The position numbers and the translations under genes were made by a program. Source: Bacteroidales bacterium (lineage in GTDB: Bacteria > Bacteroidota > Bacteroidia > Bacteroidales > UBA3824). From it: a DNA stretch of 43,606 nucleotides. Location of the stretch: NCBI GenBank assembly GCA_024401025.1, contig JAKSLV010000011.1:1-43606 (forward strand), written 5' to 3'. The notes below the pieces were generated by a model. It was not told the origin of the DNA and did no database searches. It worked only from the letters and a program-made list of their open reading frames with translations. This document shows, piece by piece, positions 1 to 8,055 of the stretch; within the stretch, counting starts at the first letter, position 1; each line of letters begins with the position of its first letter.

Positions 1-714
1 GAGGGCAATATTGCCGCTATGAAGCGCAACATGCGCAATATGGCTGCGCCTCCTGTAGAAAAGGGAAAAACAATAGTACCTGATACCCCAGATTTCTATA
101 CTTTGGCAGATCTTAACAAGGATGAACACTTCCCATCAGATGCCAAAAAGATTGTTTTCGGATATAAGAAGGATTATGATGTAGATGCCTTGGGCCTGCA
201 AGAGAATGGAACTTTGGGCGCTATTGAGTTTTACAATAATGGTGGCGAGGAGTATTACATTCTTTCTGAGAAGGAGATTTGCCTGGGAGGTAGTTTGGAT
301 GCTATGTTTGATTCTTATGATTTAACAGAACTTGACCTCAGCAATTTCAATACCGATAATGTAGATGATATGAGTGCTATGTTCTGGGGTTGTTCTAAAT
401 TGACCACTCTTGACCTCAGTAATTTCAACACTGCAAACGTAAATAGTATGCAGTTGATGTTCTATGGTTGTACTGCTTTGACTACTCTTGATCTCTCCGG
501 TTTTGATACGAAGAAGGTTGGAAGTATGTGGTATATGTTCGCAGAATGCTCATTATTGGAAAATATCTATGTCGGCACAGATTTCGTTGTTAGTGATGCC
601 TGTGATAATGGTGATATGTTTTTAAACTGCGAAAAACTACCAAATTTCGATCCAAATGTTACTGATAAGACCAAGGCTCATACAGGAGCTGGCGGCTACT
701 TAACTCTGAAATAG
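1..714 (+). CDS. BspA-like DUF285 repeat protein, 5' end outside window
   Basis: The frame is open from base 1 with no stop, so the gene probably starts upstream; the first ATG in view is at 19. Three 26-residue repeats of the form LTxLDLSxFNTxxVxxMxxMFxGC are visible in the middle, followed by a cysteine-containing cap and an end reading GGYLTLK. This is the BspA-like/DUF285 leucine-rich-repeat type found in surface proteins of gut and oral Bacteroidales, where members are linked to adhesion; that role here is inference. No signal peptide is visible, consistent with the N-terminus being cut off by the window. The C-terminus resembles that of the longer paralog at 1991-3742, and the 3' flanks of both genes are nearly identical. 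Confidence 0.75.
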   Translation, partial: EGNIAAMKRNMRNMAAPPVEKGKTIVPDTPDFYTLADLNKDEHFPSDAKKIVFGYKKDYDVDALGLQENGTLGAIEFYNNGGEEYYILSEKEICLGGSLDAMFDSYDLTELDLSNFNTDNVDDMSAMFWGCSKLTTLDLSNFNTANVNSMQLMFYGCTALTTLDLSGFDTKKVGSMWYMFAECSLLENIYVGTDFVVSDACDNGDMFLNCEKLPNFDPNVTDKTKAHTGAGGYLTLK

Positions 715-746
715 TAATTCTATCATATAGAATTTTTATTTGCATA

Positions 747-787
747 CGGCCCGCTGGGAACACAAAACTCCCGGCGGGCCGTTTTTT
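747..787 (+). terminator. Rho-independent terminator
   Basis: A GC-rich stem (CGGCCCGC with GCGGGCCG) is followed by a run of six T. It sits about 30 bp after the stop of the first BspA-like gene. A near-copy lies at 3780-3822 after the second BspA-like gene. Confidence 0.9.
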
Positions 788-794
788 ATGCAAA

Positions 795-846
795 ATCCTT
801 GGAAATGTGTAAAAATACGCTTGCAAAATCCTTGGAAATGTGTAAA
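795..846. repeat. Tandem copy of ATCCTTGGAAATGTGTAAA
   Basis: Two copies of ATCCTTGGAAATGTGTAAA lie at 795-813 and 828-846. Related forms occur at 1747-1763 (TCCCTTGGAAAATGTGT) and at 3829-3839, and the inverse core TCCAAGGA at about 3893. All are outside coding sequence and near the BspA-like genes. Function unknown. Confidence 0.6.
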
Positions 847-921
847 TGTTAGAAATTTTCTAAATTCAATAAATTGATAATCAGTTGATTATGTGTTTAG
901 AGGCGTGGCAAGACCGCACAT

Positions 922-1326
922 CTACGGCTCGATAATCAATTTTTTGATAGTTTCGATGAATTGAGCTGCTTTGGGAATGAATGTGTTTACTTCTTCCTGT
1001 GTGGTTCTTATGAAATCGTCATAATCGCTTGAATGTCTTCTTTCAAATATTATTGAAAAGAATTGTCCGTATTCTTTTGAGATTAGTTTGGTTAATACAA
1101 AGTGCTTTCCAAGCATCTGTTTAACGCCAGCATGTGTTGTCGCATTTATTTTGTTTTGTACAAGAAGAGCTTCCACTACATAGTAGCAAGAATAGTATAG
1201 CCTGCTCATTGCTGCATTGTAGAATCCATTGTTGTTGAGCAAAACGGCTTCTGCATAGGTTTCGGAGGAACGCTCCAACCTATATTGTATCAATGCTTTA
1301 CGGTCTTCTTCGTTAAGTTCTTTCAT
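922..1326 (-). CDS. HEPN domain protein (partner of MNT)
   Basis: A 134-residue protein of the HEPN type paired with minimal nucleotidyltransferases. The ATG at 1326 is preferred over the longer upstream frame because it overlaps the stop of the MNT gene as ATGA, the usual coupling of these pairs. Visible features are a tyrosine-rich helix (AMSRLYYSCYYVVEALL) typical of this family and a C-terminal ERRHSSDYDDF segment comparable with the RRxxADYGDF region of the HI0074 branch. HEPN/MNT pairs are proposed toxin-antitoxin modules in which the nucleotidyltransferase modifies and silences the HEPN protein. Toxicity here is inference. Confidence 0.8.
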   Translation of the reverse strand: MKELNEEDRKALIQYRLERSSETYAEAVLLNNNGFYNAAMSRLYYSCYYVVEALLVQNKINATTHAGVKQMLGKHFVLTKLISKEYGQFFSIIFERRHSSDYDDFIRTTQEEVNTFIPKAAQFIETIKKLIIEP

Positions 1327-1634
1327 AGCACAACTCCTTCTCTTTCTACATTGAGGTAATACGGTGTGTTGAAAGGCCTTTCTGTCCATGACTTTTTGGG
1401 CATTACGTTGCAGCTGATTATAACACCATATTTCAGCTCGATATCATAAATAGGGGATGTTATTGTTACTTCGTCGTCATAGCTTACCTTGTCCTTGTCA
1501 ACAAGGATAAGGAGGTCGATGTCGCTGTCTTCGCGAGCGTCGCCTCGAGCCTCCGAACCATACATTATCACCTGTACGCCAGGAATATTGGTTGTGGATT
1601 GTTTTATATCTTGTACTATTTTTTCCCGTTTCAT
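1323..1634 (-). CDS. Minimal nucleotidyltransferase (MNT)
   Basis: A 103-residue protein with the core nucleotidyltransferase motif GSEARGDAREDSDIDLLI at about residues 26-43, giving the G-S and D-x-D metal/NTP-binding residues; a third carboxylate may be the D in YDIELKYG. It precedes the HEPN gene with a 4-base overlap, so the two are translationally coupled. MNT proteins of this pair type usually act as the antitoxin by adding nucleotides to the HEPN partner. A promoter with a TACTTTTG -7 element lies just upstream on the minus strand. The pair is oriented against both flanking BspA-like genes. Confidence 0.85.
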   Translation of the reverse strand: MKREKIVQDIKQSTTNIPGVQVIMYGSEARGDAREDSDIDLLILVDKDKVSYDDEVTITSPIYDIELKYGVIISCNVMPKKSWTERPFNTPYYLNVEREGVVL

Positions 1635-1990
1635 GATTTTCCATTTTTTATTTCAAGCAAAAGTAATTATTATTGTTGAACAACGGAAAATTATTTTGAT
1701 AATTTTTTGTTCCTTTCCCGATAAATCCTACATTAGCAGACAAAAGTCCCTTGGAAAATGTGTTTGAAAACTCGTAAAGCGTTGATAATATGTATAAAAG
1801 GAAGATTGAGGAGATTCTGAAGACGCGCCTCGGATTTCTGATTAATTTAATCCAAAAAAAATCAAAAACTGCCTTTTGTAGCATTAATTTTTTTCAAAAT
1901 TTATTTTGTCTTGTCAATTTTTTTCTAGAATTTTGCAGCGAAATTACATTTTTTTATAATTACAATTATTTATAATAACACTTTTTATTT
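1635..1990. other. AT-rich intergenic region, divergent control region
   Basis: 356 bp between the divergent MNT and BspA-like lipoprotein genes. It is very AT-rich with long A and T runs. Short open frames on both strands here are low-complexity and have no convincing start. Contents seen: the MNT/HEPN promoter near 1658-1690 and one TCCCTTGGAAAATGTGT element at 1747-1763. No clear TAnnTTTG element was found for the lipoprotein gene. Confidence 0.5.
1658..1690 (-). promoter_or_regulatory. Bacteroidetes-type promoter for MNT/HEPN
   Basis: Read on the minus strand, a TACTTTTG -7 element (1658-1665) follows a TTTT -33-like element (1687-1690) with 21 bp between them. The MNT start is 24 bp downstream of the -7 element. 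The -33 box is one base off TTTG. Confidence 0.5.
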
Positions 1991-3742
1991 ATGACCAAAA
2001 AAGCTTTATGGAGCATTTTGATGCTCTCCGTTTTGCTTATGGGGTCTGCCTCGTGCAACAAGGAGGATGATGCAGAACCACAGGAGCAGAACCAGACCCC
2101 GGATCCAGGGCAGAATCAGGATCCAACCCAGAACCCGGAACAGGACCAGGCGGGAGAATTGAAGGTAAGTCTGTCAGATTTGGACTTTGCCAACAATTTA
2201 CCCAAGTCAGCAACAAAGCTTGTCTTTGATTACAAGCGCAATGTTGACGTAACAGGCATGGCGGAAAAAACTGTGTTGGGAGGAACAATAGGAATATATA
2301 ATTCCGGAACGGAATACTATGTTCTCTCCAACAACAACGACAAGATTATGATGACTGGCAGTCTTAAATTAATGTTGTCGGAGTACGGAGAACTGGCTAG
2401 CTGTCGATTCAAGAATTTCAACACTGCCAACGTTACTGATATGTACGGCATGTTCCATGGATGCTCGTCCTTGACTAGTCTTGATTTGTCTGGCTTCAAC
2501 ACTGCCAACGTTACTGATATGGATTTTATGTTCAGTCATTGCTCATCCCTGACAAGTCTTGATCTGCGAAGCTTCAACACATCTAATGTAGCTAATATGG
2601 GTTATACATTCAGTGAATGTACCTCCTTGGCCAGCCTTGACCTGTCAAGCTTCAACACTGCAAATGTGGAGAATATGACTTACATGTTCTATGACTGCCT
2701 TGCTTTGACCAGCCTTGATTTGTCAAAGTTCAATACTGAGAAAGTAACTAATATGTATGCTGTGTTTGCTTTATGTAAATCTTTGACCAAGATTAATCTG
2801 TCAAGTTTCAACACAGCGAATGTTGCTGACATGGGTTATATGTTCTATGACTGTCCAGCTTTGCCCAGCATTGATCTGTCAAGTTTCAATACTGAAAAAG
2901 TGGAGAATATGTGTGGTATGTTCTTTGGATGTTCATCCTTGACCAGCCTTGATTTGTCAAGTTTCAACACTGAAAATGTGAAGAATATGGGAGCTATGTT
3001 CTCCGGATGCTCATCTTTGACCAGCCTTGATTTATTAAAATTCAACACTGAAAATGTGGAGGATATGGGATCTCTGTTCTCTGAATGCACATCTTTGACT
3101 AGTCTTAATTTGACAAATTTCAATACTGAGAAAGTGGTTGCTATGGACGGTATGTTCGCTTCCTGTACATCCCTGACTAAACTTGATTTGTCAAGTTTCA
3201 ACACTGAAAATGTGAAGAATATGGTAGCTCTGTTCTATGAATGCACATCTTTGACTAGTCTTAATTTGACAAATTTCAATACTGAGAAAGTGGTTACTAT
3301 GAACGGTATGTTCGCTAAATGTACATCCCTGACTAACCTTGATTTGTCAAACTTCAATACAGCAGAAGTTACTGATATGGGTTTAATGTTCTCTAGTTGT
3401 TCATCTTTGCGCAGCCTTGACTTGTCAAACTTCAACACTGCTAAAGTAACTAGTATGAGAATAATGTTCAGGTTTTGTGAATCCTTGACCAGTCTTGATT
3501 TGTCAAGCTTCAACACGGCTAATGTTGAGGATATGTACTATATGTTTGAGGGTTGTTCTTCCTTGAATACTATTTACGCAAGTTATGATTTTGTAAACCG
3601 AGATGCCTTTATGTTTTATCACTGCGACGCTCTCGTTGGTGGTCAAGGTACCAAATACTCTGAAGACAATATTATTGCGGAATACGCCCGCATCGACGAT
3701 CCTGACAACGGAAAGCCTGGTTACTTCACTCTGAAGAAATAA
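1991..3742 (+). CDS. BspA-like lipoprotein with 15 DUF285 repeats
   Basis: A 583-residue protein. The N-terminus is a lipoprotein signal (hydrophobic residues 6-18, then GSASC with Cys22) followed by acidic residues and a Pro/Gln/Asp-rich linker to about residue 55. Acidic residues after the cysteine are a known surface-export signal for Bacteroidetes lipoproteins, so it is probably surface exposed. Fifteen contiguous 26-residue repeats follow (LTSLDLSSFNTENVxxMxxMFxGCSS type), then a cap ending in GYFTLKK. The family is tied to adhesion and host-protein binding in oral Bacteroidales; the ligand here is unknown. It is a longer paralog of the truncated gene at 1-714, and both share the same terminator. 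Confidence 0.85.
   Translation: MTKKALWSILMLSVLLMGSASCNKEDDAEPQEQNQTPDPGQNQDPTQNPEQDQAGELKVSLSDLDFANNLPKSATKLVFDYKRNVDVTGMAEKTVLGGTIGIYNSGTEYYVLSNNNDKIMMTGSLKLMLSEYGELASCRFKNFNTANVTDMYGMFHGCSSLTSLDLSGFNTANVTDMDFMFSHCSSLTSLDLRSFNTSNVANMGYTFSECTSLASLDLSSFNTANVENMTYMFYDCLALTSLDLSKFNTEKVTNMYAVFALCKSLTKINLSSFNTANVADMGYMFYDCPALPSIDLSSFNTEKVENMCGMFFGCSSLTSLDLSSFNTENVKNMGAMFSGCSSLTSLDLLKFNTENVEDMGSLFSECTSLTSLNLTNFNTEKVVAMDGMFASCTSLTKLDLSSFNTENVKNMVALFYECTSLTSLNLTNFNTEKVVTMNGMFAKCTSLTNLDLSNFNTAEVTDMGLMFSSCSSLRSLDLSNFNTAKVTSMRIMFRFCESLTSLDLSSFNTANVEDMYYMFEGCSSLNTIYASYDFVNRDAFMFYHCDALVGGQGTKYSEDNIIAEYARIDDPDNGKPGYFTLKK
2393..3562 (+). repeat. 15 in-frame 78-bp units (DUF285)
   Basis: Fifteen consecutive 78-bp units encode the 26-residue repeat. 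Units are imperfect but several neighbouring ones are close enough at DNA level to recombine (for example those around 3100-3180 and 3260-3340), so copy number may vary between strains. Confidence 0.85.
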
Positions 3743-3779
3743 CCATCATATCCCCGTTTGCACCCCACAATAACACCAA

Positions 3780-3822
3780 CGGCCCGCTGGGAACACGAAA
3801 CTCCCGGCGGGCCGTTTTTTTT
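3780..3822 (+). terminator. Rho-independent terminator (copy of 747-787)
   Basis: The same GC-rich stem as at 747-787 with an eight-T run, 37 bp after the BspA-like lipoprotein stop. Similarity continues past the T run into AAAATCCTTGGAAA, so the whole 3' flank is duplicated. Confidence 0.9.
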
Positions 3823-3847
3823 ATGAAAATCCTTGGAAACTTCCGCT

Positions 3848-3855
3848 TAATTTTG
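3848..3855 (+). promoter_or_regulatory. Possible -7 element (TAATTTTG)
   Basis: A match to TAnnTTTG 49 bp before the chosen start of the TIR-like gene at 3904. No good -33 TTTG is present at the usual distance. Its place downstream of the frame's first ATG (3823) is one reason for choosing the later start. Confidence 0.35.
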
Positions 3856-3903
3856 GCATTTTCTTTGCTATGTAAAATACAAACTACAAAAATCCAAGGA
3901 AAA

Positions 3904-4776
3904 ATGTTTTTGAGTCTCTATAATCAGAAATTGAAGGTTTTTTTGGCTGATACCACCGGAGATGTGGAAGGCATCAGGACCAATCTGGGCACCGTACTCA
4001 GGAAGGCGGGCATAGAAGTGGTGTACCCTGATGCTGGGGCCAACGACATAGAGACCGACCGTGCCCTCATGATGGAATGCAACTGCTCGGTGCACGTGCT
4101 TGGCGCGCTCAACATCTACGATCCTGATGGCGCCGGATACGCCACCGCCGCGGGCGAGCATTACAGGGCGGCCAGCGCTGTCAGGAAGGAAGGCTTCAGG
4201 GTATTCCTGTGGAACCCTTCAGGTCTCATCAACTCCAGAAACATGTACGTGAACTCGCTGCGCCGCGATATTGTGGAAAACACAATATACAGCGGATGCA
4301 CATCGCCCATAGTGTTTGTGGAAGACCTCAGGAGCATAATGTCGGAGAAGCCCACGGCCAAGAGCAACCTCTCAAACGCCGACATATTCTTCATATACAA
4401 CGATCTGGACAGGGAGTCGGCATCAGAGGTGCTCTCCATGCTGCAAGACCTCCACAAGGTGGCCTCGCTATCGGTGAATATGAGCAGCAACACCGACTAC
4501 TCCGAGTTTATAAGCAGCCAGCTTAAGGTGTGCCGCATAGGCGTTATCTACAGCGACTACGCTTTGGACTGGTCGCTGCCGTTTGCGCGTCAGCTCTGGA
4601 AAGACAATGGCGGACAATCGGCGCAGGTGCCGCTGTACATGGCAGCCAACGCAGCACATTCCAATACCGACGAGATACGTCAGCTGAAAGACTACATGGA
4701 ATACACCATCACCGACAAGGACCTTATTCCTTTGGATGTCAAGATATTTTTCGACAAGGTAACACAAAAGCAATAA
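3904..4776 (+). CDS. Protein with two TIR-like domains, upstream of STAND ATPase
   Basis: 290 residues from the ATG at 3904, which follows AAGGAAAA; the frame could begin at 3823, but that stretch lies in the terminator-proximal repeat and reads as non-coding. The first half has a Rossmann-like TIR/DUF4062-like start (KVFLADTTGDVEGIRTNLG) and the second half another (DIFFIYNDLDRESASEVL, ending near WSLPFARQLW). Proteins of this make-up often sit next to nSTAND ATPases in Bacteroidetes. The next gene starts 3 bp after the stop, so the two form an operon. I did not identify a convincing catalytic glutamate for NAD cleavage, so enzyme activity is open; a scaffold or effector role is equally possible. 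Confidence 0.6.
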   Translation: MFLSLYNQKLKVFLADTTGDVEGIRTNLGTVLRKAGIEVVYPDAGANDIETDRALMMECNCSVHVLGALNIYDPDGAGYATAAGEHYRAASAVRKEGFRVFLWNPSGLINSRNMYVNSLRRDIVENTIYSGCTSPIVFVEDLRSIMSEKPTAKSNLSNADIFFIYNDLDRESASEVLSMLQDLHKVASLSVNMSSNTDYSEFISSQLKVCRIGVIYSDYALDWSLPFARQLWKDNGGQSAQVPLYMAANAAHSNTDEIRQLKDYMEYTITDKDLIPLDVKIFFDKVTQKQ

Positions 4777-4779
4777 GCT

Positions 4780-7700
4780 ATGACAACACGAGTTTGCCCA
4801 TATCCCGGTCTCAGGCCGTTTACCGAAGAGGAGTCGGTATTCTTCAAGGGCCGCGATATGCATATACGCCAGATAGTGAAACTGCTGGAAAACAACAAGA
4901 TGGCTTTCATCACCGGAGCTTCCGGAGATGGCAAGTCGTCGATGGTGTATGCTGGTGTGGTTCCCTACATCAGGGCCGGATACTTCAAGAGCAGATACAA
5001 TGGCTGGCTTATCGCAGATTTCAAGCCTCAGAAAAATCCGCTCCACTCGCTTGCCGAGTCGCTGGCGGGGCAGCTGGATATGGACGTGTCGAAATGCGAG
5101 GGCGAGCTCGGATACGGCTTCTCATCGCTTGTGGACCTCTACCGCGAATCGCAGCACTGGGTTACCGATGGCGACAACCAGAGCAACCGTGGCAAAAACC
5201 TCCTTATCATAGCCGACCAGTTCGAGGAGGTGTTCACCAATTTCGAGAATTTCGATCAGGGCCATCCTTCTGATGCTTGCTACACCGCTGTAAACCTGCT
5301 GCTGGAAACCATCAGGATATCCATAACCGAGGATCTGCCTGTGTATGTGATATTCACCATGCGCAGCGACTTTATATCGCAGTGCACATTCTTCAAGAAT
5401 CTGCCCGAATACATAGCCTACTCGCAGTTTTTTGTGCCTCAGCTAAAGCGCACCGAGATACGCCAGGTGATAGAGGAGCCCGCGCTCATGGCCGGCGGCA
5501 AGATATCGCCGCGCCTCATAGAGGTAATCATCAACAATATGGGATCGGGTTTCGACCAGCTGCCCGTGCTTCAGCATGCCCTAAACCTTCTCTGGCGCAT
5601 GGCCGACAACGGCGAGGTGGAGATGGACCTGATACATCTGGCCAAGATTGCAGGCATCAGCAGCGACGTGCTGCCTGCCGACGACAGGGGCGAGTTTGAG
5701 CGATGGTTCCGCAACCTGCCGGAATACCACCACAAATATTACGACAAGCCCGACCTGAACAACGTTTTGAACGCCCACGCCGGAATCCTGTATGAGAGCG
5801 CCTACGACTATTTCATGCAGAACAGCGACTGGGCCGAGAAATCCATCTCTCCCGACGAGAGCAAGGAGATTATAAAAATAGTGTTCAAGAGCCTCACCAA
5901 GATCGACAACAACCGCCCCGTGCGCAACCGCTGCACCCTCAGCGAGATTACGGGCATCATAAACAAGCCAAACATCACCAACGCCACAGTGTGCGGCGTC
6001 ATAAATGTTTTCCGCACTCCCGAAAACTCGCTCATAAAGCCGTTCTCGGTGCCCGGACGCACTGATACTCAGTACATATCGGGCGATACTGTGCTGGATG
6101 TAACCCACGAGGCCCTCATACGTAACTGGCAGCTGCTGTCTGAATGGGACATTGAGGAGGTTACTGATATGAAAGACTATCATGACCTGAACGCTCAGAT
6201 GCAGCTCTGGATATCCAACGACAGAAACGCCTCGTATCTGCTCAACAGCGGCAGCTACACATACTTCAACCAGTGGTTTAACCGCAGCAACCCAAATCCC
6301 TCGCTGTTCCTGAAATACGACAGCAGCATGTTGCCGGTGCGTCAGAAGATAAAGAACGCCCAGAGCAAGTACGAGAACTACGTGGACTTTCTCGAGACCT
6401 CGTATCAGGCCATCCTTGCCAAGGAGCGTCAGGTGAAACGCCGTATCCGCATACTGATATACGGACTTCTGGCCTTCGTGATTTCCCTGTCGGCCTTCAC
6501 CTACTGGGCCATGAAGGAGAAAGACAACGCCGAAAACCAGCAGCGCATAGCCGAGGAGCAGAAACTGGAGGCCAACCGTCAGCGCGAGGAGGCCGACCGA
6601 CAGAAACAGGTGGCCCTGGAAGCCAACGAAAAGGCCCAGATGGAGCGTGACACCGCCCGCATGATGGCTCAGAGGGCCATCGACGCCCAGAAACGCAGCG
6701 AGCGCGCAAGCTGGCTGGCCACCCGAAACTATCAGGAGGCCCTGCGTCAGCGCGAGCTTGCCGAGGAGCAGCGCATGATAGCCGACTCTCAGCGAACCAT
6801 TGCCGAGAACGACCGCTTGCAGCTGAGGCATCAGATGAGGCTTACGGATTCGGCCAACGCTCAGAGCGCCAAATACAACCGCATGGCCATGAGCAACCTG
6901 CTGGCCATGAAGGCCAAGGGCCAGTACGACGACAAGACCCTTAATATGCGACTTGCGCTTACGGCATATAACTTCAACAAGGACAACGCAGTAGACAAGA
7001 TGCCGGAAATTTATGACGCGGCGCTTTTTGCCCTGGGTCAAAACAAGATGCTGGATGTGATAAAGCCGGGCAGCGGCAAGCTGCTCTCGTTTGCCATCGG
7101 CGACGACAACGAGATTGCCTGCATCAACCAGTACGCGCAGGTATACATCTACGCGCTTCAGGATAACAACAAGCTGAAGGAGAAATCCAAGATCACCAAG
7201 TTCGTTACCAAGGTGCCGATACGCAGCGCCGTTTTTGTGGACGCGCTAAACGTGATTTATTCCACCGCCGACCACAACTCGTATCTGCTGAACGTGAAAT
7301 CGGGCGACAGGCTTAAGCTTAGCTCTCAGGGCGACATGGTGGAGTGTGCCCACACCACCCTCGACGCCAAATACATGGTGATAGCGTATCAGTCGGGTAG
7401 GGTAGTGGTGCTGAACGCCAAGGAGCCAAGCGACAGGATAGTGCAGTCCATAAACCTGAAATCCAGACTTGTGGGCATGTGCTGCTCGCCAAACTCGTCT
7501 GACGTGTACATCCTTACACAGAAGGGCGAGTTTGTGAAATGGAGTTTCCTGGAGAACAGGCAGAAGACGATATTCGTGGAAAAGGAGCACACCCCGTCGT
7601 GCGTGGTTTCCATCCCCGACAAGAGGCAGCTGGCCATCTGTTTTGCCGACGGCACAATACAGTTTGTGGATATCAAGTCCGACACTCTGGAGGAGGTGAT

Positions 7701-8037
7701 ACTGGGCAGCCACTCGGGCCTCAACGATGCCGTATACGATACCAGAAACGGTCTGCTGATGGTTTCGGGTGTGGGCAAGCTGATATCCATAATAGATGTA
7801 AGGAAGCTGTACGACAAGCCATTGCTGATAGAGGAGCACGCGCTTAACCGCAGCGACATCATCTGCATGGCGTTTACCGAACCCGGCGACGGCATACTGG
7901 CCCTTACCGCCGACAACACTCTAAGATATTTCTCGCTAAGCCTGGATACATACATCAAGCGCATAGAGCAGAAGTACCTGAAGCCTCTCAACGAGGACGA
8001 GCAGCAGCTGATACTTGGCCGCGACATGTACAACTAA
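4780..8037 (+). CDS. nSTAND1 ATPase with membrane helix, coiled coil and propeller-like C-terminus
   Basis: 1085 residues. It opens with PYPGLRPFTEEESVFFKGR, the hallmark of nSTAND1 NTPases, then a Walker A motif GASGDGKS (residues 46-53) and a Walker B-like LLIIADQFEEVF (about 142-153). After a helical sensor-type region to about residue 500 comes one transmembrane segment (about 555-577), a long charged coiled coil rich in R, E and Q (about 580-690), and a beta-rich region to the end with degenerate WD40-like blades. STAND proteins act as signal-triggered oligomerising switches. The flanking TIR-like and SpoIIE genes suggest the trio is a membrane-associated signalling system. The input signal cannot be read from the sequence. 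Confidence 0.8.
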   Translation: MTTRVCPYPGLRPFTEEESVFFKGRDMHIRQIVKLLENNKMAFITGASGDGKSSMVYAGVVPYIRAGYFKSRYNGWLIADFKPQKNPLHSLAESLAGQLDMDVSKCEGELGYGFSSLVDLYRESQHWVTDGDNQSNRGKNLLIIADQFEEVFTNFENFDQGHPSDACYTAVNLLLETIRISITEDLPVYVIFTMRSDFISQCTFFKNLPEYIAYSQFFVPQLKRTEIRQVIEEPALMAGGKISPRLIEVIINNMGSGFDQLPVLQHALNLLWRMADNGEVEMDLIHLAKIAGISSDVLPADDRGEFERWFRNLPEYHHKYYDKPDLNNVLNAHAGILYESAYDYFMQNSDWAEKSISPDESKEIIKIVFKSLTKIDNNRPVRNRCTLSEITGIINKPNITNATVCGVINVFRTPENSLIKPFSVPGRTDTQYISGDTVLDVTHEALIRNWQLLSEWDIEEVTDMKDYHDLNAQMQLWISNDRNASYLLNSGSYTYFNQWFNRSNPNPSLFLKYDSSMLPVRQKIKNAQSKYENYVDFLETSYQAILAKERQVKRRIRILIYGLLAFVISLSAFTYWAMKEKDNAENQQRIAEEQKLEANRQREEADRQKQVALEANEKAQMERDTARMMAQRAIDAQKRSERASWLATRNYQEALRQRELAEEQRMIADSQRTIAENDRLQLRHQMRLTDSANAQSAKYNRMAMSNLLAMKAKGQYDDKTLNMRLALTAYNFNKDNAVDKMPEIYDAALFALGQNKMLDVIKPGSGKLLSFAIGDDNEIACINQYAQVYIYALQDNNKLKEKSKITKFVTKVPIRSAVFVDALNVIYSTADHNSYLLNVKSGDRLKLSSQGDMVECAHTTLDAKYMVIAYQSGRVVVLNAKEPSDRIVQSINLKSRLVGMCCSPNSSDVYILTQKGEFVKWSFLENRQKTIFVEKEHTPSCVVSIPDKRQLAICFADGTIQFVDIKSDTLEEVILGSHSGLNDAVYDTRNGLLMVSGVGKLISIIDVRKLYDKPLLIEEHALNRSDIICMAFTEPGDGILALTADNTLRYFSLSLDTYIKRIEQKYLKPLNEDEQQLILGRDMYN

Positions 8038-8055
8038 CCACTAACCCCTATTGCC

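Noticed and set aside
877-892. ATAATCA/TGATTAT hairpin after the HEPN gene as a terminator
   Set aside because: Seven AT-rich base pairs without a T run on the relevant strand; too weak to call.
1790-1975. Short Phe/Asn-rich plus-strand frame before the lipoprotein gene
   Set aside because: Low-complexity translation of AT-rich DNA, with no ribosome-binding site or family resemblance.
2845-3516. Minus-strand frames of about 90-120 codons across the DUF285 repeats
   Set aside because: They are antisense to regular in-frame repeats; the repeated residues simply mirror the 78-bp coding unit.
2393-3562. Repeat array that could be mistaken for CRISPR or for DGR variable repeats
   Set aside because: Units are contiguous 78-bp coding repeats without spacers, and their differences are not limited to adenines.
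3823-3903. Upstream start for the TIR-like gene
   Set aside because: This stretch overlaps the duplicated terminator flank and a possible -7 element, and the conserved domain starts after 3904.
5581-7041. 486-codon minus-strand frame inside the nSTAND gene
   Set aside because: Antisense to the GC-rich, well supported STAND protein; composition is Val/Leu/His-rich with no domain.
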